A stretch of 64,000 nt of DNA from GCA-020345945 sp964596985 (lineage in GTDB: Archaea > Thermoproteota > Bathyarchaeia > RBG-16-48-13 > GCA-020345945): NCBI GenBank assembly GCA_964596985.1, contig CAZQWG010000008.1, positions 1-64,000 on the forward strand. The letters run 5' to 3'. The position numbers and the translations under genes are program-made. The notes under the pieces were generated by a model. The model did no database searches. It was given only the letters and a program-made list of their open reading frames with translations, and had not been told where the DNA came from. Shown here piece after piece: positions 24,435-33,227 of the stretch; position 1 is the first letter of the stretch; each line of letters starts with the position of its first letter.

Positions 24435-26627
24435 TCACGTAAGTACTTGGACGATATCCTTCACCTTAATGCATAGGACTCTATTCCCTTGCGGAGAGTT
24501 CTCATGATACAGTTCTCCTCTTGCAAGGAATCTCGTATTCTTCTTCACGAGATTCGAGGGTCCTTCGAAATTCCACATCTCCATTCGAGCCCTCCACTTC
24601 TCGTCAACCCAGACGACCGCCCTTTCCGGGTAGACCTTTTCTATTCTGATCTCGTGGACGCCGCGTCCTCTCTCTCCGTTCTTCTCCCCCTTCGAGACCA
24701 TACTTGAGGGGGATACCACTCTTCCCGGGCTTGGTCTCGTCAGATCTCCTAACAAGGAGAGGTGGGAGATCGCCGCCTTAACGTCTGAGGCCTTCCAGCC
24801 TTTCTCGCCCGCTCTCCTAGTGAGGTGCCTAACACTGACTCCTCGCCCACCGGATCTCATTACCTCGGTCCAGACCCATTTCTCCACACCACCGAGTCCT
24901 TTCACTCTTTTAAGCCCATATGGCCTCTCTTTGGGTGTTTTCCGGGGGATTGCCGTTCGTATGCTCAGTTCTCCCCCCTCCTCTTCGATACTCTTCTGTT
25001 CTTCCTCCTCATCGGACGAGGGTTTGAATAACTCTGGAGTCGGCGTCGGCTTCACCCCGAGCCTGAGGACTGGGGTAAGCTGCTTGTTTAGTCTTTCAAC
25101 GGTCTTCCTCATCCTATCGACACGACGCGTACTCGCCATCTGGTATGCAATGTCTAGGGTGTCTTCAGCAATCAGGACGATAGTTCTTCCAATGTGCCGC
25201 CTCCCTGTCCTACCTTTCCTCTGGATGTATCTGATCTCACTTGGTATCGGCTCGTAGAAGACTACTAGGTCGACATCCGGTATGTCCAGACCTTCTTCGG
25301 CTATGCAGGTTGCAACGAGAACGTTCAGGTCCCCGCTCCTGTATTCGGATAGGATACGAATCTGATCCTTCTGGCTCAGTCCAACGTCTTCCTCCTTTGA
25401 GGTTTGACCGACGAACCTCTCTCCCTTCAGGTTAGGGATAGAATTCAGTTTTTCAACAAGGTGAGACGCTGTATCCCGGTATTGGGTGAAGACAAGGACC
25501 TTCGATGTCGACGAGGCTTCTATCTGCTCTCTGACAGCCCGCAGCAACTCGTCAACCTTGGGGTGTTCCTCTTCCTGTAGCTCCCTCGCTCTCTCCAGGA
25601 GAGAATTGAATCTCGAATCCTTTTTCAGTCTCCTGTAACTGCTCTTGTCGTCGACGTTCTTGTCGATCTTCTCCAAGAAAGCCAGCAACGTGGTTATTCC
25701 CTGTGTTTCCAAGAGTTCTTGTGCGTGGAACAGGGTCAGAGAAGTTGCCTGTCTGACCAAAGCAGTGTAGATAGGGCCCCTCCTGTCCTCGGGGAGTTCT
25801 CTGAGTCTCTCTCCGAGCATATTCCCCAAATTCAGTAGCTCACGTCTGGAGACATATCTTATCGGCGTTTTGAGGAACCGGTGTCCGCGTAGCCATTCTA
25901 GATTGTCCTGGAGGATGCTTTCGATAAGTTCACCCAACTCCTTGTACGATTCGGGAAGCTCGACTCTCCTCCACTCCACCTCTACACGGTGAACATATGG
26001 TTGTACGTCGACGTTTTCCTCGCTTCGCCATTCGATCTGCTCGATGTAGAGCTTGGAGCAGACCTCCTCGATCTGTGCCTTACTAGAACCCGGACTCGCA
26101 GTCAACCCAAGTATGGTCGGCCAAGCCCCTTCCTTCATGAACTTATGGGCTATAGGGACATATGCATAGTCTTTCCTCGCGCGGTGGGCTTCATCGAAGA
26201 TCAGGAGGCTGAAGTCTGAGAGTCTGACTCTCCCCTCTCGAAGGTCATTTCTCACAGTTTGGGGCGTAGCAAAGAATAGTCTCGCGTCGCCCTGCCATAA
26301 TGCCCGTCTCTGATCGGCGGGGGTCATCCCTGTTAGGATTTCAATATTGTCTCTACCCACCTGTAGGAGTCGATAGAAAGAGTCTAGGTGCTGGAGAACA
26401 AGTGGTCTTGTAGGAGCCATCATGAGGATACACATCTTCGGATACTTGTATAGGAAGTCGGCTGCAACCAGAGCCGCGATAACTGTCTTTCCCAGAGCTG
26501 TTGGCAGAACGACTAGAGTGTTCCTCTTGGAAGATTTCTCAGCTATTTCCTGCTGGTACGGTCTAGACTCGATCTTCTCAGCTCTTATCGCAGGATGGTC
26601 AATATAGACGACGCTATCGGAGCTCAA
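24435..26627 (-). CDS. Hef/FANCM-like SF2 helicase without nuclease domain
   Basis: This is a superfamily 2 DNA helicase of the archaeal Hef (FANCM/Mph1) type, acting on stalled forks. The 730-residue product has motif I LPTALGKTVIAAL, DEAH box FDEAHRARKDY, motif III GLTASPGSS and motif VI QRKGRTGRR. A helical thumb-like insert lies between the two RecA domains. Instead of the XPF-type ERKxxxD nuclease, the C-terminus holds a winged-helix-like stretch (about 580-650) and a beta-rich end. The TTG at 26627 is chosen because the longer frame would overlap the divergent radical SAM gene with non-conserved sequence. Confidence 0.85.
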   Translation of the reverse strand: MSSDSVVYIDHPAIRAEKIESRPYQQEIAEKSSKRNTLVVLPTALGKTVIAALVAADFLYKYPKMCILMMAPTRPLVLQHLDSFYRLLQVGRDNIEILTGMTPADQRRALWQGDARLFFATPQTVRNDLREGRVRLSDFSLLIFDEAHRARKDYAYVPIAHKFMKEGAWPTILGLTASPGSSKAQIEEVCSKLYIEQIEWRSEENVDVQPYVHRVEVEWRRVELPESYKELGELIESILQDNLEWLRGHRFLKTPIRYVSRRELLNLGNMLGERLRELPEDRRGPIYTALVRQATSLTLFHAQELLETQGITTLLAFLEKIDKNVDDKSSYRRLKKDSRFNSLLERARELQEEEHPKVDELLRAVREQIEASSTSKVLVFTQYRDTASHLVEKLNSIPNLKGERFVGQTSKEEDVGLSQKDQIRILSEYRSGDLNVLVATCIAEEGLDIPDVDLVVFYEPIPSEIRYIQRKGRTGRRHIGRTIVLIAEDTLDIAYQMASTRRVDRMRKTVERLNKQLTPVLRLGVKPTPTPELFKPSSDEEEEQKSIEEEGGELSIRTAIPRKTPKERPYGLKRVKGLGGVEKWVWTEVMRSGGRGVSVRHLTRRAGEKGWKASDVKAAISHLSLLGDLTRPSPGRVVSPSSMVSKGEKNGERGRGVHEIRIEKVYPERAVVWVDEKWRARMEMWNFEGPSNLVKKNTRFLARGELYHENSPQGNRVLCIKVKDIVQVLT

Positions 26628-26775
26628 CCTAGAAGTCACATCACTCGTAGATGAGTACCCTCGTTCAACTTCGAGGGGGAAGAGTAGGCATGCACTACTA
26701 TAAGCGTTTGGAGCAGAGATCTTGTGCTGAGAAGCCAAAGAGTGAAGCGGGTGCAAGGAGTCTTCGATTGGTGGC

Positions 26776-26787
26776 ACATTTAAAGGA
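26776..26787 (+). promoter_or_regulatory. TATA box of the radical SAM gene
   Basis: ACATTTAAAGG lies about 45 nt upstream of the ATG at 26824. It is too close to the in-frame TTG at 26791 for that codon to be the start, which decides the start choice. Confidence 0.5.
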
Positions 26788-26823
26788 AGGTTGGAACTAG
26801 AGAACCCGCGAACGTGTATTGAA

Positions 26824-27840
26824 ATGGGAAAAATGTACGTTCCAGAACCTGTTTCCGGAGGCATATTTCTCTCATACAAATGCAATAGCGAATGCCAGCA
26901 TTGCATGTACGCCTGCTCCCCTAGTTGGAAAACGGATTGGATCTCGGAGAAGGACTCGGAGAAGATCCTTGCGCAACTGGCTGGGAAGATTCGAGGGAGC
27001 CCTCTTGGGTCAGACAGAATCGGTATAAACTATGGGCTTCATTTCACTGGTGGAGAACCCTTCCTGAATTACAGGCTTCTCCTGAAGATTGTCGAGACAG
27101 CACACAGACTAGAGATTCCTTCAATCTTTGTTGAAACCAACTGTTTCTGGTGTGGAGACGACAATACCACAAGAGAGAGACTTGTGCAGTTGAAGAATGT
27201 AGGGTTGCACGGCATCATGATCAGCGTGAACCCATTCATACTCGAGTATGTGCCTCCTCGGAGAACCAAGAGGGCTATCAGAATAGGTAAGGAAGTCTTC
27301 GGCGAAAACGCAATAGTCTATCAGGAATCATTCTACCGCCAGTTTAGGAGATTTAACATAGAAGACATTCTACCCTTCGAGGAATATATACAAAGAAATG
27401 GGCTCTCCAGTCTATCCCGCATGGAACTACTCCCGATGGGTAGGGCGGTCTACTCGCTTGGGGGCTTCTTTGAGAAATACCCGGCTAAACTCTTTTTCAG
27501 TGAATCCTGTGTAACGGAGCTGACAAGAGACTGGCATGTCCATGTTGATAACTATGGGAACTACATTGCCGGATACTGTGGAGGCATCTCTCTAGGAGAC
27601 GCAAGGGATCTTAACTCGATTTGTGGAGGAATCGACTTAGACGACAAACCGGTCATTGCTGCTCTGGCCACTAATATTGGAAGGCTTTTCGAACTTGGCA
27701 AGCAATTTGGCTACGAGGAACGCGGCGAAGGATACATCTCTAAGTGCCACCTGTGCGTTGACATAAGAAGACACCTCGTTCAACAGACCGATAAGATAAA
27801 TGAGCTTGCCCCTCAAGAATTCTATCGTCATCTGCAATGA
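26824..27840 (+). CDS. Radical SAM protein of unknown specificity
   Basis: The 338-residue protein has the radical SAM cluster motif CNSECQHC near 23-30 of the chosen start, followed by the GGE-like FTGGEPFL and a VETNCFWCGDDN segment. The C-terminus has additional cysteines (GYCGGI, SICGGI, KCHLCVDIRR) that could bind an auxiliary Fe-S cluster, SPASM-like. I do not recognise the substrate class. It has no adjacent precursor peptide or partner. The neighbours are a divergent helicase and a convergent phosphoribosyltransferase. Confidence 0.8.
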   Translation: MGKMYVPEPVSGGIFLSYKCNSECQHCMYACSPSWKTDWISEKDSEKILAQLAGKIRGSPLGSDRIGINYGLHFTGGEPFLNYRLLLKIVETAHRLEIPSIFVETNCFWCGDDNTTRERLVQLKNVGLHGIMISVNPFILEYVPPRRTKRAIRIGKEVFGENAIVYQESFYRQFRRFNIEDILPFEEYIQRNGLSSLSRMELLPMGRAVYSLGGFFEKYPAKLFFSESCVTELTRDWHVHVDNYGNYIAGYCGGISLGDARDLNSICGGIDLDDKPVIAALATNIGRLFELGKQFGYEERGEGYISKCHLCVDIRRHLVQQTDKINELAPQEFYRHLQ

Positions 27841-27945
27841 AGCTCCTCGCCAGCGGTATTCCGTACAGTGCAATTAGCATTGATAATATGCTATTATGTT
27901 ACATACTATTGGAGCCGATGTAGGAGACCAGTGTGTACGGAATGT

Positions 27946-28641
27946 CTAGTCAGGCGTTAAGGCTAACTTGTCTAGCCACTCCATAACCTCCCCGTCTGAG
28001 AGGTCGCGCCATTCCTGGTAGGCATCGGCGACAGCGAAGACCATGCTGCTTCTTATGTTGAGGCACAGTAGTTCATCGACTTCTTGTGCCACAAGCTCCA
28101 CTGAACTTGATGATCCTGTTGGCACGGCGACAACGATCCTCTCGGTACCGTGTTTCCGGGCGGATCTCACTGCAGCCAGCATAGTGAATCCCGATGCAAC
28201 CCCATCGTCGACAAGTATGGTCGTCATTCCTTCCAGATCCGGGAACGGTTTCTTGTCTCTGAACTTCCTTGACCTTTCCCTGATGTTTTCTTGAGTCAAG
28301 GAGATCGATTGATCTATTGTTTCGCTTGATAATCCCAGCTGTTTGACCAACGATCTATTCAGTATGACTGTCCCATCCCAGCTCAAGGCACCGAAGCCCG
28401 CCTCGGTGTTCCAGGGGATCTGGATCTTTCTGACAATGATCACGTCAAGGGGAAGGTTGAGCTCTCTTGCTATCGCGTATCCTACCGGAACACCGCCGGC
28501 AGGGATAGCTAGTAAGTATGCGTCTCTTCTCTCGGCATACTTCACAAGTTTGGTTGCCAGTGATTCGCCGGCGTGGAGGCGATTTTTGAACACAAACCTC
28601 TTGTCTCTAAGCATAGGCTCATCCACGATTCTCGCGGGCAT
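27946..28641 (-). CDS. Phosphoribosyltransferase-domain protein (COG1926-like)
   Basis: This 231-residue type I PRTase-fold protein has AIPAGGVPVGYAIARELNLPLDVIIVRKI near 45-75 and the PRPP-loop-like TILVDDGVASGFTMLAA near 140. It resembles stand-alone PRTases often found next to dienelactone or erythromycin-esterase-like domains in bacteria, whose substrates are unknown. The ATG at 28641 is preferred; the upstream eight residues look non-conserved. It is not obviously linked to the purine cluster. Confidence 0.85.
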   Translation of the reverse strand: MPARIVDEPMLRDKRFVFKNRLHAGESLATKLVKYAERRDAYLLAIPAGGVPVGYAIARELNLPLDVIIVRKIQIPWNTEAGFGALSWDGTVILNRSLVKQLGLSSETIDQSISLTQENIRERSRKFRDKKPFPDLEGMTTILVDDGVASGFTMLAAVRSARKHGTERIVVAVPTGSSSSVELVAQEVDELLCLNIRSSMVFAVADAYQEWRDLSDGEVMEWLDKLALTPD

Positions 28642-28733
28642 GTCATACCCTCTTCTAGAAGACACATCCTACGGAGTTAGGCAACTCAAGCTCCCGCCGG
28701 CGGGGAGGAATATGGCGACGCTTTTGATTGGTT

Positions 28734-29207
28734 TCACTTTTTCAGTATCCACTTCTCTCTTACGTGGTCGGTCTCTTCCTCGGGGATCTCTATGTCCAAG
28801 TGTGTGATCTCAGCTTGGATCTGGAAAAGGTCTTTCAACGCGGCGAACATCATGTTCGTCATGTAATGGGATGGAGACTTCTCTTCATCGACAAGCCTCT
28901 TGGATGATTCTACCACAGAAACCCCGTACATGTCGACTATGACTTCGTTCTCGGTGACTTCGGTTAGATCTATCTTGTTCATATAACCTGAGTTCTCAAG
29001 ATAGGAGGCTACGCTTCTCAACGCATCGATGGGACTCGAAGAGTCTACTATGCCTTTTCTCTTCAATTCTCTATAATTGAATTTACCCGCAAGCCTAAAC
29101 ACCATCTCAGCAGCCTCGCTCCCATGGAGCGTCGAGAGCGCGCTGCAGACACCATAGTTGACCAGGTCCAAGAATTCAGGCTCGATTTTCTTGTCCGAAG
29201 CGCTCAT
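28734..29207 (-). CDS. Hypothetical protein, 157 aa
   Basis: This soluble protein begins MSASDKKIEPEFLDLVNYG, with LSTLHGSEAAEMVFRLAGKFNYRELKRKG, ENSGYMNKIDLTEVTENEVIVDMYG and a SPSHYMTNMMFAALKDLF segment. The overall layout recalls V4R/heme-NO-binding-like ligand domains, but the expected cysteine/histidine ligands are not clear, so this is only a suspicion. It is on the same strand as the PRTase, about 90 nt upstream. Confidence 0.6.
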   Translation of the reverse strand: MSASDKKIEPEFLDLVNYGVCSALSTLHGSEAAEMVFRLAGKFNYRELKRKGIVDSSSPIDALRSVASYLENSGYMNKIDLTEVTENEVIVDMYGVSVVESSKRLVDEEKSPSHYMTNMMFAALKDLFQIQAEITHLDIEIPEEETDHVREKWILKK

Positions 29208-29371
29208 CTTTCCTCACCAATCAAGTTACGATATCCTTTGTTTATCCGGCAATCGTTGAAATGGCTTTTGACGCCTTCTTCTGTGTGAAATCATCCGCTT
29301 TTAGCTCGGGCGAATATCTAAAGACGTTATTCAATTCAACCGGCAGCGTGATGGCGGGTTCTACAAATCAT

Positions 29372-30244
29372 TCAAGAGACTCTGTCAACGATATCCTCTA
29401 TCCGTTCCCTCCCGACAACAAGATACACAATGACCGCGGCGAGGAGGGTCAGAGTAACCGCGAACGCAATCCAGTACTGCTGTATCAGGTTGTATGCCTG
29501 CGTCAGCGGGTCAGGTGCAACGGTTACTCCTTCCACGAAAACGATGTCGGGTTCGACTGTCACCCTTTCTACGTGAGGGATGGCGATCGTGAAGCTGGTA
29601 GAGACGGCAATATCTGGGTAAAGTTCGATTTCCGTGTCTCTTTGGAGGATCGTACTTGCATCCTGAACACTCTTATCCCATTCATCAAGCCCCACCCCGA
29701 AATGCTCGTCGTAAGCGAAGGCGAAGAGATCAGGGTCAACTATCACGTTTTGGCACAGAATATTCTCTTTAATCCTGAAGTCCCTCCATGAAAGGTTGCA
29801 GATAATGTTCGAATCTTCTGTGTACACCACGCCTTCAACGTGAAAGCTAAGTTCGATCCGAGCCTCCGCTCCACTCATACTCATATCGAGATAGATCTCG
29901 TCGACTTCCAGCTCCCAGAGTTCATGCCCTGAGCGAGGGGCGTACGTGTCTCTCATCGCTTTCTCCAGTGTTTCCCCTAGTTTTGACTTCAAGTCGCCGG
30001 GAAACTTATGCTGGACATCCCTAAGCGCCTCCATGTCCTCCATGGCTTCTTGACTGCTACTCAACCCGTAACTCAGCTGTATCTTGACAAAACAGTCCTC
30101 TTCCCCCATCTCGACCCGGGTCAGATCGGTTCCATTGCCTAGAACTTTCTCGATAGGAAGAATCGAAACAGAAAAGAGGCATAGAAAAACAAGAACCGTC
30201 GGGAGCAGACTTTGCTTCTTCGAACTCATACTTAACAGACCCAT
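29372..30244 (-). CDS. Exported, C-terminally anchored protein
   Basis: The 290-residue product has a signal-like segment near 13-30 (SLLPTVLVFLCLFSVSILP), a long extracellular region rich in beta-strand pattern with scattered cysteines, and a C-terminal transmembrane helix (YWIAFAVTLTLLAAVIVYLVVG) followed by a charged tail. This is the layout of archaeal cell-surface proteins. No domain is recognised. The start at 30244 (MGLLSMSSKK) is preferred over a longer frame because it places the hydrophobic segment near the N-terminus. Confidence 0.6.
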   Translation of the reverse strand: MGLLSMSSKKQSLLPTVLVFLCLFSVSILPIEKVLGNGTDLTRVEMGEEDCFVKIQLSYGLSSSQEAMEDMEALRDVQHKFPGDLKSKLGETLEKAMRDTYAPRSGHELWELEVDEIYLDMSMSGAEARIELSFHVEGVVYTEDSNIICNLSWRDFRIKENILCQNVIVDPDLFAFAYDEHFGVGLDEWDKSVQDASTILQRDTEIELYPDIAVSTSFTIAIPHVERVTVEPDIVFVEGVTVAPDPLTQAYNLIQQYWIAFAVTLTLLAAVIVYLVVGRERIEDIVDRVS

Positions 30245-30289
30245 ACAGCCCTCTGTCCTATTAAGCGTACTCAAATGAATACCCCTTCT

Positions 30290-30299
30290 AGTATATACT
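30290..30299 (+). promoter_or_regulatory. TATA box for the SRPBCC gene
   Basis: AGTATATACT lies about 28 nt upstream of the ATG at 30324, consistent with a leaderless or nearly leaderless transcript. Confidence 0.5.
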
Positions 30300-30323
30300 T
30301 GACTCAAGCCGAGGGTTCTGAGA

Positions 30324-30773
30324 ATGTTCAAGAAAGAAATCTACACTGAGATCGAGATAAAAGCATCTGCCAGGCGCGTGTGGAATGTGCTTGTTGATTT
30401 CGATTCGTATTCGGCGTGGAATCCCTATATTCGTCGAGTAATCGGTAAAGCCAAGACTGGGACTCGGCTTGAGATATTCAACCAACCCCCCGGCACAAGA
30501 GGCATGACCCACCGACCCGTAGTGGTCAAGGTTAAGGCAAACCAAGAACTTCGCTGGCTGGCCCACGTATTCGCACCCATCTTATTCCAGGGAGAACACG
30601 TTTTCGCGATCAAACCAGTTGGCTCCAACCGGGTACACTTTATTCAGCGTGAGATCTTCACTGGCCTTCTCGTCCCTCTCGTTGAACACCGGTTGGAAAC
30701 GAATACGCGGTGTGGATTTGAAGAGATGAACAACGCTCTCAGACTACGGGTGGAGCAAGCATACGCACGGTAG
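30324..30773 (+). CDS. SRPBCC (START-like) domain protein
   Basis: This 149-residue protein has the helix-grip pattern of polyketide cyclase/dehydrase-like proteins: IEIKASARRVWNVLVDFDSYSAWNPYIRRVIG at the start, beta-strand repeats, LRWLAHVFAPILFQGEHVF, and a C-terminal helix EEMNNALRLRVEQAY. Such proteins bind hydrophobic ligands; the substrate is unknown here. Its 3' end overlaps the convergent membrane-protein frame by about 130 nt. Confidence 0.85.
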   Translation: MFKKEIYTEIEIKASARRVWNVLVDFDSYSAWNPYIRRVIGKAKTGTRLEIFNQPPGTRGMTHRPVVVKVKANQELRWLAHVFAPILFQGEHVFAIKPVGSNRVHFIQREIFTGLLVPLVEHRLETNTRCGFEEMNNALRLRVEQAYAR

Positions 30774-31204
30774 TAGCCGGTCACGTCCTTTTGCACCCAA
30801 CATGCGATGTGACGACAATGGGTCGCCGTCATCTCTTTTCTCTTGGTGTAGACGACGGCGATGAAAACCGCCGCTAGCCTAAAGATGATGTCAAGCCATT
30901 GCCACGAAACTCCAGGAGGCCAGGTGCCTGCAAGAAATACTGCCAAAGAAGCGATCGACATGATGAGGCTGACAAGCCGTGTCTCCTTCGACCCGAAGAT
31001 CGCCACGAGAATGAAGGTGAAGAAAGCTGTGTCGGCTATCTGGGCGGGGGGAACCGGATCAGTTCTGAACGGTAGAATTTTAATGCTATACCCTTCTATT
31101 CCCCCGCTCAGGAAGAGACCGAGCACAAACACCAAGTATAGAGTTGCCAGCGCGTAGAGGAGACGTTGGAAATTGAATCTACTCATCTTCATCACTCTTC
31201 CCAT
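30644..31204 (-). CDS. Hypothetical membrane protein with antisense tail
   Basis: From ATG 31204 (a second ATG at 31189 is possible) the first 120 residues look real. They hold four hydrophobic helices, including LLYALATLYLVFVLGLFLSGG, FFTFILVAIFGS, LVSLIMSIASLAVFLAGTW and WLDIIFRLAAVFIAVVYT. The last 60 residues are read across the antisense of the SRPBCC gene and look non-native. The true stop may have been lost by frameshift or point change. The family is unknown. Confidence 0.45.
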   Translation of the reverse strand: MGRVMKMSRFNFQRLLYALATLYLVFVLGLFLSGGIEGYSIKILPFRTDPVPPAQIADTAFFTFILVAIFGSKETRLVSLIMSIASLAVFLAGTWPPGVSWQWLDIIFRLAAVFIAVVYTKRKEMTATHCRHIACWVQKDVTGYYRAYACSTRSLRALFISSNPHRVFVSNRCSTRGTRRPVKISR

Positions 31205-31410
31205 GTTCAGGCTCTTCAATTCTGCGGTGCCATGTGCATGGACCATATACTCGCGAAGTTTCATCGTTCTCGCTGACATGGTGTATAGGTCATTTCGGAC
31301 AATCCTTATCAGATAACCTCGGATCAAGAGGAGGACGACCCGCTTCAAGCGGTCATCCCTATATCGAACAATATTCACGTCAATATGCGTGGTGGGCAGG
31401 CGATTATCCT

Positions 31411-32409
31411 GTGGTGAGTGCGAGGATTCGGGGGATATATTCAACCGCGTTGACCAGTCTCCTCCTCGAGCATGGCTTTGAGATCGTTCAGCCATCAGTA
31501 CCCGTGGCATTATGTCTCAAACTGAAGGAGAATTCACGAGATCACGACTTGGATGTCCTCGACCGTAAAGACAGGCAAGGAGTTTTGGCTTTTGGAACTT
31601 CTCCATCGATTCAAGCCTTTCGAACAATTCTATTCGGGAACCTGATCGATGTGATCGCTAGAAGTCCTTACACCCCCCTTCCCGATACCCACAGATTCTC
31701 CATAGACTTCGAATTCCCTGGTTTCTCGAAATCACAGTTGGACAAGATTCGTGGATCCGTAACGCCGACCATACGTGGTCATCACTTCTACAAGGCCTGG
31801 GGGGGAAAAATCTCGTCGGCAGTGGACATGACCGAGAATCTGTTGACCCGAGGAGAATCTCGAGGTGAGATTGAAAGAGTCTTCAACAGGACCATTAGTC
31901 CCTTTTTTCCCCTCGAAGGATCGACAGTGGAGCTGGATCACGTAAAACTCGTTGGCCCCCCGCTTCTTCTAGGCAAGGCTGCAATAGACCGATTCGATGA
32001 AGACAAAGGTAAAATCACTCTCCTTCGCCGCCTAAGAGGCAGAAGCGTATACGATGGTCTCGGAGTAAAGAAGAGCCCTGGGGACTATGCGATCACAGAA
32101 ACCAGCTTGGGGGAATGGTATTTGATTACACGATACTTCTCCCAGCAAGGGGTTCTAAAAGGGATTTACGTGAACCTGAACACCCCCGTCGAACTCTATC
32201 CGCGCCGCCTTCGGTACGTGGACTTGGAAGTAGACATATGTGTCTGGCCTGACGGAAAAATGAAGATCCTTGACGTGGAGGTCCTCGACAATGCTGTAGC
32301 CGACGGCATAGTGGGAGCTGGTCTCGTGGAGTTCACACGTAGAAAGACGGATGAGTTGATAAAAGAACTGAGGCACATCCCACATGACCCTCATCAACCT
32401 GTCAAATAG
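31411..32409 (+). CDS. FAU-1-like RNA-binding protein (DUF402)
   Basis: The 332-residue protein resembles archaeal FAU-1/AU-1, an RNA-binding factor related to RNase E/G. The N-terminal third (ARIRGIYSTALTSLLLEHGFEIVQPS) is S1-like, and the C-terminal half carries the DUF402 pattern YFSQQGVLKGIYVNLNTPVELYP...YVDLEVDICVWPDG. A GTG at 31411 is used; the frame continues upstream without homology-like sequence. It precedes a uracil-DNA glycosylase by 135 nt. Confidence 0.85.
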   Translation: MVSARIRGIYSTALTSLLLEHGFEIVQPSVPVALCLKLKENSRDHDLDVLDRKDRQGVLAFGTSPSIQAFRTILFGNLIDVIARSPYTPLPDTHRFSIDFEFPGFSKSQLDKIRGSVTPTIRGHHFYKAWGGKISSAVDMTENLLTRGESRGEIERVFNRTISPFFPLEGSTVELDHVKLVGPPLLLGKAAIDRFDEDKGKITLLRRLRGRSVYDGLGVKKSPGDYAITETSLGEWYLITRYFSQQGVLKGIYVNLNTPVELYPRRLRYVDLEVDICVWPDGKMKILDVEVLDNAVADGIVGAGLVEFTRRKTDELIKELRHIPHDPHQPVK

Positions 32410-32544
32410 CCAACTGTGAAACCATGTAAGAATCAATGTGATTTCTAACTCAAAGAACGGAATACATAATGCGACCCGAATCCCATTAAGGCGGCGAAGA
32501 TCGAAACCAACTTTATGGGCAACCAGACTGGATCGTAGATCGGT

Positions 32545-33153
32545 TTGAATACGCTGAACCGTGTTGAGGAACTTAGAAGACTGAAGGGAACGATCATCTC
32601 TTGCCGAAGGTGTCACCTCGCGGAGACGCGGACAAACGCAGTTCCTGGAGAAGGCCCACCTTCAACTGCTCTCATGTTCGTAGGAGAAGCTCCAGGAAAG
32701 TCAGAAGATGCCCAGGGAAAACCCTTTGTCGGCAGAGCCGGAACGATCCTTGATCGACTCCTCAAGTCAATCAACATCGTGCGAGATGAAGTGTTTATAG
32801 GTAATGTCCTGAAGTGTCATCCAATCTCACCCTCAGGCAGGGACAGGAGACCGAACAACGAAGAGATCTCTATTTGCAGTCCATACCTTGATCAACAGAT
32901 CGAAATCATAGAACCAAAAGTCATCTGCACCCTAGGTGACACAGCAACACGATACATTCTTGAGAAGTACGGTATCAAGCCAAGGAGGATCTCGAAACTT
33001 CGTGGGAGGATCTTTGATACTGGCTCGTTGAAAATCATTCCTGTATTCCATCCTGCAGCCGCTCTATACAGAAGAGAGCTGGAAGATACGATGAGAAGAG
33101 ACTTCCACAAACTTGCAGATCTGCTCAAACACGTGACTCGGGATCTTCCCTAA
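32545..33153 (+). CDS. Uracil-DNA glycosylase, family 4 (Fe-S)
   Basis: This enzyme excises uracil from deaminated DNA. The 202-residue protein has the motif GEAPGKSEDAQGKPFVGRAG near 47-66 and HPAAALYRR near the end. Four candidate [4Fe-4S] ligands are C20 and C23 (CRRC), C91 (LKCHP) and C111 (CSPYL). This layout is typical of the thermostable archaeal family 4 enzymes. The start is TTG. Confidence 0.94.
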   Translation: MNTLNRVEELRRLKGTIISCRRCHLAETRTNAVPGEGPPSTALMFVGEAPGKSEDAQGKPFVGRAGTILDRLLKSINIVRDEVFIGNVLKCHPISPSGRDRRPNNEEISICSPYLDQQIEIIEPKVICTLGDTATRYILEKYGIKPRRISKLRGRIFDTGSLKIIPVFHPAAALYRRELEDTMRRDFHKLADLLKHVTRDLP

Positions 33154-33227
33154 ACAAGGAGAATAGAAGCTCATTGTATGCGTATCGTCACGTGTCTGAA
33201 GCTCGTTCGATCTGCGTCTCCAATTGT

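Noticed and set aside
26628..26906. N-terminal extension of the helicase frame beyond the TTG at 26627
   Set aside because: It overlaps the divergent radical SAM gene and its promoter, and the residues are low-complexity and unlike any helicase N-terminus.
31234..31410. N-terminal extension of the FAU-1-like gene
   Set aside because: The extension overlaps the neighbouring membrane-protein promoter region and has no RNA-binding pattern; GTG 31411 gives a family-like start.
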